From JBFGFX01 sp965232455 (GTDB lineage Bacteria > Pseudomonadota > Gammaproteobacteria > Steroidobacterales > Woeseiaceae): a DNA stretch of 64,000 bases. The stretch lies in the NCBI GenBank assembly GCA_965232455.1, contig OZ246981.1, positions 5,642,001 through 5,706,000 of the forward strand, read 5' to 3'. This document shows, in pieces, positions 22,457 to 29,593 of this stretch (position 1 is its first letter; each line of letters starts with the position of its first letter). The position numbers were made by a program, and so were the translations under genes. The notes below the pieces were generated by a model. The model searched no databases and had not been told where the DNA came from. It saw only the letters and a list, made by a program, of their open reading frames with translations.

Positions 22457-24184
22457 ATGACGCGTCTCTTTTGTTTGGCTGTGGCGGTGCTGTTGGCGTC
22501 CTGCGGCGATCCGCCGCCAAGCGAGCCCGGCGCCGATCTCGTGCTCATGAACGGCAACGTGCTGACGGTCGATCCGGCGACGCCAACGGCGGAAGCGGTC
22601 GCCGTTCGCGGCGACCGAATTCTGGCCGTTGGCGGCACCAAGGAGATTGCGCGCTTCATCGACGGCGACACCCGGGTGGTGGACTTGGAAGGGCAGACGG
22701 CGATTCCCGGTTTCATCGAAGGCCACGGCCACTACACGAGCTTCGGCGGGTCGCTGCTCATTCTCGATTTTCGTTACGCAAAGAGCTTTGCCGAAATCGT
22801 GTCCATGGTCGCCGAAGCGGCCGCAACCACGCCGGCCGGCGAGTGGGTAATCGGCCGCGGGTGGCACCAGGACAAGTGGGAGACGAAGGAAGACGCCCTG
22901 GTCGAGGGTCTGCCGGTCCACGATTCGCTGAGCGCGGTGACCCCGGACCATCCGGTCATGCTGATCCACACGAGCGGCCACGGCGTATTCGTGAATCAGC
23001 GCGCAATGTCGCTCGTCGAGATGGATGCGTCGACGGAAGACCCGGAAGGAGGCGAAATCGTTCGTCGTGGCGACGGAAGCCCGACCGGGATGATGCGCGA
23101 GTCGGCGCAGGACGTGTTCCGGCAGGCCTATTCCGGGCACCAGGGCCGCCGCCCAGCGGGGGTGGCGGAAGCCGAGATGCGCCGGATGATCACGCTTGCG
23201 GGCGAGGAAAGTCTCCGTCACGGCATTACGTCTTTCCAGGACCTGGGCACGACGTTTGCGGAAGTCGATCTCATCAGGACGATGGCCGATGAGGGCAATC
23301 TGCCGGTACGTCTGTACATGGCGTTCGAGGAAGACGCGGCGGACATGCGCGGCCGGCTGGCGGACTACCGGATGATCGGCTACGGCGACAATTTCCTGAC
23401 TGTCCGCACGATCGGCGAGAAGGTCCTCGACGGGGCGCTTGGCACGCACGGCGGATGGCTTCTGGAGCCGTACGCGGATCTGCCCAGAAGTTCAGGGCTG
23501 AACGTGGTGCCGGTTGAGGAGATCGAGGAATCGGCCCGTCTCGCAATCGAACACGATTACCAGATGGCCATTCAGGGCATCGGCGATCGCGCTTATCGCG
23601 AACTGCTGGACATCTACGAAGAAGCGTTTGCGCTGCGGCCGGATGGGAGCGATTTTCGCTGGCGTATCGAACACGCACAGGTGATTCACCCGGACGACGT
23701 TGCGCGTACGGTGGAGCTTGGGGTCATCCCCGCGGTGCAGGGCATTTTCGCCTGCTCGGACGGGCCGTGGGTGGAGGACCGGCTTGGACCCGAGCGCACG
23801 CGTGAGCGCGGCTACATTTTCAACACGCTTGCCGAGGCCGGGCTCGTGCCGACCAACGGCACCGATCCGCCGGTCGACGAGATCAGTCCCATCGGCAGCT
23901 TTCACTGTTCCGTCACCCGGCAACTTCCCGACGGCACCCTGTTCCAGCCGCAGGAAGCCTACTCGCGTGAGCGCGCGCTCTATTCGTACACGATGGGTAA
24001 TGCGATCGCGGCGTTCGAGGAAGACATCAAGGGCTCACTGACTCCCGGCAAGCTTGCCGATATCACCGTTCTTTCGCAGGACCTGCTGACGGTGCCGGAC
24101 GACAGGCTGATGGACACCGAGATAGTGATGACCATCGTCGGTGGCGAAATCCGCTATGCCGAGGGCGAAATCGTCCGCGATTAA
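22457..24184 (+). CDS. Lipoprotein amidohydrolase, YtcJ-like
   Basis: The protein of about 575 residues begins with a short lipoprotein signal (lipobox LLASCG, about residue 16), so it is probably periplasmic and lipid-anchored. The metal-binding motif appears as GFIEGHGHY, with a later His (RIEHAQVIHP) and Asp near GTDPPV. It is a distant paralogue of the 16684-18414 gene. The frame is open back to 22403, where GTGA overlaps the receptor stop, but ATG 22457 starts the lipoprotein signal. It forms a receptor-hydrolase pair with the upstream gene. Substrate unknown. Confidence 0.83.
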   Translation: MTRLFCLAVAVLLASCGDPPPSEPGADLVLMNGNVLTVDPATPTAEAVAVRGDRILAVGGTKEIARFIDGDTRVVDLEGQTAIPGFIEGHGHYTSFGGSLLILDFRYAKSFAEIVSMVAEAAATTPAGEWVIGRGWHQDKWETKEDALVEGLPVHDSLSAVTPDHPVMLIHTSGHGVFVNQRAMSLVEMDASTEDPEGGEIVRRGDGSPTGMMRESAQDVFRQAYSGHQGRRPAGVAEAEMRRMITLAGEESLRHGITSFQDLGTTFAEVDLIRTMADEGNLPVRLYMAFEEDAADMRGRLADYRMIGYGDNFLTVRTIGEKVLDGALGTHGGWLLEPYADLPRSSGLNVVPVEEIEESARLAIEHDYQMAIQGIGDRAYRELLDIYEEAFALRPDGSDFRWRIEHAQVIHPDDVARTVELGVIPAVQGIFACSDGPWVEDRLGPERTRERGYIFNTLAEAGLVPTNGTDPPVDEISPIGSFHCSVTRQLPDGTLFQPQEAYSRERALYSYTMGNAIAAFEEDIKGSLTPGKLADITVLSQDLLTVPDDRLMDTEIVMTIVGGEIRYAEGEIVRD

Positions 24185-24197
24185 ACGTCCCGGCACG

Positions 24198-24234
24198 AAA
24201 AAGCCCACGTTGCCATGAGCGACGTGGGCTTTGT
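24198..24234. terminator. Bidirectional terminator between convergent genes
   Basis: AAGCCCACGT (24201-24210) and ACGTGGGCTT (24222-24231) form a ten-base stem, flanked by As on the left and T-rich sequence on the right. It lies between the stops of the amidohydrolase and the RidA gene. Confidence 0.8.
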
Positions 24235-24255
24235 TACCTGCCTGGTTACGCAGCG

Positions 24256-24750
24256 TTACTTCGGCCGTGCGATCACCATCTCGACTTCGACGAGCATGTT
24301 CGGCCCGCCTGCCAGCCCGGCGATCTGTATTGCGGAGCGCGCCGGCTTGTTCGGCTGCTCCTCGGTGCCGAAGTACTTGGTGTACGCCCGCATGAACCCG
24401 GCGAAATCCATTTTGCCGTCCATCGTCGGATCGCCGACGAGGAAAACGGTCATTTTGATGACGTCGCCAAAATCCACGCCCAGGTCTTTGAACGATGCCT
24501 CGAATCGCCCGAACACGCTCATGGCCTGAGCTTCGGTATCGCCGAAGTACTCACGGCTGCCGCGTTCGGCGTTCGGATTGGCGGGGCCGGGGACCTGGCC
24601 GCTGTGGAAGATCAGCGTGGTGTCGGGTGTCACCTCGACCGCGCGCGCGATCGGAAAGGTGCTGTTGTTCGGCAGCGGATGCCGCGTGACGTCCGCGTGC
24701 GCCGCGGTGCCAATGAGCGTGGTGAGCGCAATCAGTGCAGCTTTTTTCAT
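24256..24750 (-). CDS. Exported RidA-family imine deaminase
   Basis: The 164-residue protein has a clear Sec signal peptide (about residues 1-19, cleavage after AHA) followed by a RidA fold. Unlike the paralogue at 16.2 kb it keeps the catalytic arginine in PARSAIQI (about residue 138). RidA enzymes hydrolyse reactive imines and enamines made by flavin amine oxidases and PLP enzymes. It is the third gene of a unit with an exported flavin amine oxidase and a dihaem cytochrome c, so a role in clearing imine products outside the cytoplasm is a strong inference. Export of a catalytic RidA is unusual. Confidence 0.85.
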   Translation of the reverse strand: MKKAALIALTTLIGTAAHADVTRHPLPNNSTFPIARAVEVTPDTTLIFHSGQVPGPANPNAERGSREYFGDTEAQAMSVFGRFEASFKDLGVDFGDVIKMTVFLVGDPTMDGKMDFAGFMRAYTKYFGTEEQPNKPARSAIQIAGLAGGPNMLVEVEMVIARPK

Positions 24751-24762
24751 GGTTGTTGTCTC

Positions 24763-25404
24763 TCAGTTGGTGGGCAGTGTCGTGATGAAGGTTACGACAT
24801 CCTGTATCGCCTCGTCACTTCCCAGGAGCTGGGCGGACGCGCGCATCTGCATGCCGTAGTTGTCGGCGGGATCGCTGCCGCGAACGCCGCTGAGATAGTT
24901 CTGCAGCTGCCGCACCAGATACCAGTCGTTGAGCCCGGTCAGTGCGGGAGCGCCCAGCGCCTCGTTGCCCTCGGCGTTTACGCCGTGACAGGCGGCACAG
25001 GTCGTATAGTGCCTGCGGCCGGCGTCGGCGTCGCCGTCGACGGTCACCGAAGGGAGAGGTGAACGCGTCCGGTTGACGAACACCGCGGCCTCGGCGATCT
25101 GCTCGTCGGTGAGCACGGAGGCCATCGGCCGCATTTCCATGCCGACCAGGTCGCCGTCGTGGGTACCCCGCCAGCCTTTTTTGAACGAATGGAGTTGTTG
25201 TTCGACGTACCAGATCTCCATGTCGCTCAGGCGGGGCGCGTTGATATTGACGTTACCCATGAGCTGAACGCCGTGGCAGACCGTGCAATACACGAACTCG
25301 TCCGGCGCCACGATCAAATCGTCGTCGTCCTGCGCCAGCAGCGTGTTGCAGGCAGTCAGCGTGAGCACCGCCAGGACCAGGCGGCTGAAAATCGTCTGCT
25401 TCAT
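24763..25404 (-). CDS. Dihaem cytochrome c (c4-like)
   Basis: The 213-residue exported protein has a signal peptide (about residues 1-24) and two similar cytochrome c domains. The haem sites are CTVCH (about residue 40) and CAACH (about 135), and each domain has a methionine-rich stretch (GMEMRPM, GMQMRA) that can supply the sixth ligand. Such c4-type proteins carry electrons in the periplasm to terminal oxidases. It ends 12 bases before RidA and starts three bases after the amine oxidase stop, so it is the likely electron acceptor of that flavoenzyme. Confidence 0.9.
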   Translation of the reverse strand: MKQTIFSRLVLAVLTLTACNTLLAQDDDDLIVAPDEFVYCTVCHGVQLMGNVNINAPRLSDMEIWYVEQQLHSFKKGWRGTHDGDLVGMEMRPMASVLTDEQIAEAAVFVNRTRSPLPSVTVDGDADAGRRHYTTCAACHGVNAEGNEALGAPALTGLNDWYLVRQLQNYLSGVRGSDPADNYGMQMRASAQLLGSDEAIQDVVTFITTLPTN

Positions 25405-25407
25405 GGA

Positions 25408-26982
25408 TCAACCTACCTGCGAAATCGAGGCTTCGGCGCGAGTTCGCTTGTTGAATTCGATTAAAGCGTTTTCCGCCGAGGCGAACGCCCCTTCCTGCCA
25501 GCTCGAATGATGACTCAGCTGATCGCCGATCATGTAGTGCCGACCCTCCGGTTTCTGCAGCAGTTTGAAGTGCGTCTCGTAACCCTCGGGCGTCATGCGG
25601 GCGCCGCAGCCCATCATGTGATTCATGCGTCCCCACGGAATGCTGACGCCGGCTTCGATGTAGTCGGAGTATCCTTCGTGGATTTTGTCTCCGCAGTCGG
25701 CGGCGAACTTGAGTCGTTCCTCCGGCGTCATGCGCTCGAAAAATTCGCTCTGTCTGAAAAATGCGTAGGCGCCCAGAACCACGCCTTTTTTGCCGTTGAT
25801 GCCGTGTGACGGATACCAGATCTGATTGATCGCCTGGCTGGTATTGGTAATGCCGCCGTAAATGCCTTCGCGTTCCCAGAATCGTTCGCTCATCTGGAAG
25901 CCGATTTTGAAAAAGTTGCCGCGTTGATAGGCATTCAGCGCCGTGCGGTATTCCTTGGACAGATTGTTCGGGATCGCCTCCATGAAATGCACGGGGATAC
26001 AGTTGAAGCAGTAGTCGGCGGCGAGTTTCTTGCGTTTGCCGTCGTGGTTGTAATAAACGTCGACGCCGTCGTCGCGCAGGCGGATGGCCTGCACCGGCGC
26101 TTTGAGCACAACCGGTTTCTTGAGCTTGCGCACGAAGGCTTTGACGATGTTGTCCATGCCGCCTTTGGCTTCCATGAGCGGTTCGGCCCAGTCGTAGCTC
26201 TCCGATTGGCCCAGGCCCCGCTGCCAGAAACTGCTGTCGAGCAACTCACCGAATTCGATCGGCGTCTTCAGCTCGCCCTTCTTGAGCATGCCGCCGCTGG
26301 CGTAACCGGAGCGGTCCGTGCCTTTGTAGGCGCCCGCCTCGTTCAGGTCGCCGTAGCCGCGCGCCAGATCGCGCAGGCGTACCTGGTCTTCCTCCGACAG
26401 GGGCTGCTCGAACGCATTTTTGTCCACGGCCTTGTAGAGCAGTTCGGACATGAACCCCCTGGCGTCGGCGATATATTCCGCGTAACGGACGGGTTTACCG
26501 CCGAAGTGTTCCTCATCGTGTATGTAGCCGATCCGATTGATGTTGGCTTTCATCTGCAGCGGTACTTCGAGTTCTTTGCAGTAGTGCATGACGCGCCGGT
26601 GGTGGCCCGGAATGCGCGCCGGCCCGGCATTGAAGTACATTTCGGGGTCGTCGTCGAAGTTGCAGATCTGAGGTTGCCCCATTTCGTCGACGATGTCGCC
26701 ATGACGCAACGTCAGGTTGCGCCCGCCCGTTCGGTGTGAAGCCTCGAGAATCGTGACGTCGTAACCTACGCGTTGCAATTCATACGCTACCGTGAGTCCG
26801 GAGATGCCCGCGCCGAGAACGGCAACCTTCTTGGCATTACGATTCGCAGCTTGTAAATCGATTTTGGCCGCGGGTCCGGTATCGGCCATCAGTCCCATCG
26901 CGAGACTGGTTTTGTAAACGGCAGACGATCCGCCCGCCGCTCCGACCAGTCCTAAAAAATGTCGACGTGTCAGGTTGTTCAT
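25408..26982 (-). CDS. Tat-exported flavin amine oxidase
   Basis: The 524-residue protein has a twin-arginine signal (TRRHFLGL, residues 5-12) and a flavin monoamine oxidase fold. The FAD dinucleotide motif GAGISGLTVAYEL (about 56) is followed by the acidic end of strand 2 and the GGR motif (TGGRNLTLR). Family members oxidise amines or L-amino acids to imines. ATG 26982 starts the Tat signal; the frame continues upstream to 27042 without support. With the cytochrome c and exported RidA downstream it probably works as a dehydrogenase passing electrons to the respiratory chain rather than to oxygen. Substrate unknown. Confidence 0.87.
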   Translation of the reverse strand: MNNLTRRHFLGLVGAAGGSSAVYKTSLAMGLMADTGPAAKIDLQAANRNAKKVAVLGAGISGLTVAYELQRVGYDVTILEASHRTGGRNLTLRHGDIVDEMGQPQICNFDDDPEMYFNAGPARIPGHHRRVMHYCKELEVPLQMKANINRIGYIHDEEHFGGKPVRYAEYIADARGFMSELLYKAVDKNAFEQPLSEEDQVRLRDLARGYGDLNEAGAYKGTDRSGYASGGMLKKGELKTPIEFGELLDSSFWQRGLGQSESYDWAEPLMEAKGGMDNIVKAFVRKLKKPVVLKAPVQAIRLRDDGVDVYYNHDGKRKKLAADYCFNCIPVHFMEAIPNNLSKEYRTALNAYQRGNFFKIGFQMSERFWEREGIYGGITNTSQAINQIWYPSHGINGKKGVVLGAYAFFRQSEFFERMTPEERLKFAADCGDKIHEGYSDYIEAGVSIPWGRMNHMMGCGARMTPEGYETHFKLLQKPEGRHYMIGDQLSHHSSWQEGAFASAENALIEFNKRTRAEASISQVG

Positions 26983-27399
26983 AGGGTTCTTTCGCCAGTT
27001 CGAGTGGAGGCCGGAAAAACGGGTGAATCGCTGATTCCCCATCGCGGTCGCTCCCTGAGTGGGTTGTCGTTTGTTTGGGTCCGTCGCCGCGCGATTAGTT
27101 CCGCCGGTCCGGAGATTCCTGAAACCTTTCCCGAGCCTTCGTGCGCCGTCCCTGTCGCCGCCGCCTCACAGGCGCTGGGGCACTTTGGGCTTGCCCGATC
27201 GAGCCGGTATTAGGCCCTAAGTCCGGGGTGAATTCAACGGCGCCCCGGCGCGCGCTTCCAGTATGCGCAACATGCTGATATATCGAAAGTTCAGGCTACG
27301 AACATCGCCTTTTCGGCGTACGGAACGAGGTCGCCGGACGGATTATGTCGGACCGGTTTCCGGACTCCCGGAAGAAGCGGGCTCGGGCGATCGTGTGGC
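26983..27399. other. Intergenic region upstream of the amine oxidase operon
   Basis: No gene with coding character is seen in these 417 bases; the open frames are antisense shadows. It must contain the promoter for the oxidase-cytochrome-RidA unit, but I cannot point to a convincing -35/-10 pair. Confidence 0.4.
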
Positions 27400-27756
27400 T
27401 CAGGTTTTCGCTTCGCTCAGCAAAAACAGGTCGGTCAACAGGGCGCGCAGGTGGATGGAGGCGTTCAGGTTGTCCACGAGTTCCGAACTGATTCCCGACT
27501 GGGCGAGGACCAGTGAGATCGCCGCGTGCGCCTTGCCTGCATCGTCGATGACAACCGCGTGGAACGCATTGTCGCTGCCCTCGAGTTCGTCCCGGATGGC
27601 GGCGGCGGCGGCGCTCATGTCGTTCAGCGTTGTGCGCACTTCGGATACGGCGCCCGAACCGGAAACGTCCGTGTCTTTGCCTTGGGCGGCATAGGCGAGC
27701 AGGTATTCGTAGCCGGCTTCGATTGATTCAATGTGTTCGTCCACGCAAACCCCCAC
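27400..27756 (-). CDS. Small helical protein of unknown function
   Basis: The 118-residue soluble, mostly helical, acidic and alanine-rich protein has no signal peptide or membrane segment. I do not recognise the family. The GTG at 27756 opens the frame; a second GTG at 27744 is preceded by GGGGG and may be the real start (114 residues). It is the last gene after the molybdenum hydroxylase subunits and cytochrome b, 77 bases downstream, so an accessory or assembly role for that complex is possible but unproven. Confidence 0.55.
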   Translation of the reverse strand: MGVCVDEHIESIEAGYEYLLAYAAQGKDTDVSGSGAVSEVRTTLNDMSAAAAAIRDELEGSDNAFHAVVIDDAGKAHAAISLVLAQSGISSELVDNLNASIHLRALLTDLFLLSEAKT

Positions 27757-27833
27757 GCGTCAATTCCACGTCGTCGTCGATTTCGAGAGTGATTTGTAGC
27801 CCGTCGCCGGCGGACCGGCAACGGGTTTTGATC

Positions 27834-28592
27834 TCAGGCCGATTCTTTCGGCGTCCACTGTTCGGGATCGTGGTTTGCCTTGAGTTCGTCTTCGGAAATC
27901 CAGCCTTTCAACATCGACCGGGTATAGAAAAGCTTTTCAGGCCGCAGGCCGAAGTAGATATGCAGGCACACGACGCCGATCAGGGCCAGCGTCGACAGGC
28001 CGTGAATCAGGAACATCCAGCCGAGCGTGCTTTCCGACAGCGAATTCGTGCGGTCCCACCACGGTGTGTCGATCATTGCGAACATCACCAGGCCGCTGCC
28101 GATCACGAGAATCGTCAGCACCGTAACGGCGGCGTGCATCGATTTTTGCGCCGCGGAGTACTTGCCGGGTTTGACGCTGTCGTCAAACGGCTCCTTGAGG
28201 TCACTGGCGCTGAACCACATCGTTTTGAGATCCTGCCAGAAGATCGAACGAACGATGTGGAAGACGACCGCCGCGGTCAGCACGAGTCCGGCGATCCAGT
28301 GAATCGTGAGCCAGGAGAACTCGATGCCGATGATCGGGAAGATGCCCGTGACCATCAGCACGAACACGCTGACGGCCATAATCCAGTGAAAAGCCCGATC
28401 GATTTTGGCGTGCCGGGTGACCTGCGGACCGTCGCTCGACGGTTTCTCTGCGCGCTTTTTCGCCGCCATGACGAGGGCGTGTCCGGCAATGAAAACGAAC
28501 GCCAACACGAGGACCACCCAGAGCAGATCCCACGATGCTCCGAGGAAAACTTCGCGCCCCCAGACGTCATTCTTGTACGTTGCTATATCCAC
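27834..28592 (-). CDS. Cytochrome b subunit (formate dehydrogenase gamma / Ni-Fe hydrogenase type)
   Basis: The 252-residue integral membrane protein has one N-terminal helix (about 22-42) and four further helices. Histidines sit in the helices in the pattern of dihaem cytochromes b (AFHWIMA, IHWIAG, HGLSTLALIG..HIYFG). Such subunits anchor periplasmic or cytoplasmic oxidoreductases and pass electrons to or from quinone. It starts four bases after the FAD subunit stop, so it belongs to the molybdenum hydroxylase operon and is the probable membrane anchor and quinone reductase. Confidence 0.88.
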   Translation of the reverse strand: MDIATYKNDVWGREVFLGASWDLLWVVLVLAFVFIAGHALVMAAKKRAEKPSSDGPQVTRHAKIDRAFHWIMAVSVFVLMVTGIFPIIGIEFSWLTIHWIAGLVLTAAVVFHIVRSIFWQDLKTMWFSASDLKEPFDDSVKPGKYSAAQKSMHAAVTVLTILVIGSGLVMFAMIDTPWWDRTNSLSESTLGWMFLIHGLSTLALIGVVCLHIYFGLRPEKLFYTRSMLKGWISEDELKANHDPEQWTPKESA

Positions 28593-28596
28593 GTCC

Positions 28597-29586
28597 TTAC
28601 CCTCTCATCGCATGTCGAACGAGATTTTCCATCAATGGAATCTTGAAGTGGTTGTAGTTGAGCGGCCTGGCGCCGTCAGTGGCCAGCGCTGCGACTTCGT
28701 CGCCGCTTTCGGCGGACAGCGGCTTACCGCGCACGGCTCGTTCGACGTCGCGCAACCGGTATGGCGTGCAGGCTACGCCGCCACAGACGAAGCGGCTGTC
28801 ACCAACGTTGCCGCCGTCGATGGTCATGGCGACTGCGATGCTGACGAGCGCAAAATCCCAAACGTCGCGATCGGCGACTTTCTCGAAGTAGAAACGTTGG
28901 CCTGCCCAGCGCGACGGAATCCGCACGGCGGTCAAAATCTCACCGGGTTCCAGCGACGTCATGCGGGTGATGTGGGTGTCCGGGCCGACAAAAAAATCAT
29001 CGGCCGAAATGTCCCGGCTGCCGTCGACGCTGCTTGCCACCATCGTCGCGTCGAGCGCAACCAGCGCGGTGGCCGTGTCGGACGGGCTGACCGCCACGCA
29101 CCGGCTGGCCTCGAACAGCGCATGCTCCCGGTTCATGCTTTCCGGGCCGTCGGCGTAACAGATGTTGCCACCGGCGCGATAACAGGCCAGGCCGCGGCGG
29201 TAGTACCAGCAGCGCGCGTCCTGGATCAGGTTGCCGCCCAGCGTGCCGACGTTGCGGATCTGCGGGCTGGCGACGACCGCCGCCGCGTCCGACAGCAGCG
29301 AATAATCGCCCGTGACGTCGGGGCTGCGGATAATCTCCCGCAACGTCGTCGCGGCGCCGATTTCGAGGCCGTCGCCGGTTCTGCGAATCCCTCTGAGCGC
29401 CTCGATTCCGTTGAGATCGATGAGCGCCGCCGGACTTTTCGCGCGGTCTTTCATCCAGCCGTAGGTGTCCTGCCCACCGCCGAGAATCCAACCGTCGTTC
29501 TTGTACTGATCCGCGAGGTTCAGCGCGTCGTCAACCTCGGCGGGTTGATACAGCTGAACATCGGGCATGACGTCGTATGAAGGCAT
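28597..29586 (-). CDS. Molybdenum hydroxylase FAD subunit with extra Fe-S cysteines (PaoB-like)
   Basis: The 329-residue protein belongs to the CO dehydrogenase/xanthine dehydrogenase FAD-binding family; the FAD loops are ILGGGQDTYG and NVGTLGGNLIQ. After the second loop come four cysteines (DARCWYY, LACYRAG, NICYAD, then SRCVAV). Spaced cysteines here are a feature of the PaoB/4-hydroxybenzoyl-CoA reductase branch, which binds an additional [4Fe-4S] cluster. ATG 29586 has a GAGG before it; the upstream frame to 29643 overlaps the previous gene. It passes electrons from the [2Fe-2S] subunit to FAD and onward. Confidence 0.88.
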   Translation of the reverse strand: MPSYDVMPDVQLYQPAEVDDALNLADQYKNDGWILGGGQDTYGWMKDRAKSPAALIDLNGIEALRGIRRTGDGLEIGAATTLREIIRSPDVTGDYSLLSDAAAVVASPQIRNVGTLGGNLIQDARCWYYRRGLACYRAGGNICYADGPESMNREHALFEASRCVAVSPSDTATALVALDATMVASSVDGSRDISADDFFVGPDTHITRMTSLEPGEILTAVRIPSRWAGQRFYFEKVADRDVWDFALVSIAVAMTIDGGNVGDSRFVCGGVACTPYRLRDVERAVRGKPLSAESGDEVAALATDGARPLNYNHFKIPLMENLVRHAMRG

Positions 29587-29593
29587 GACTACC

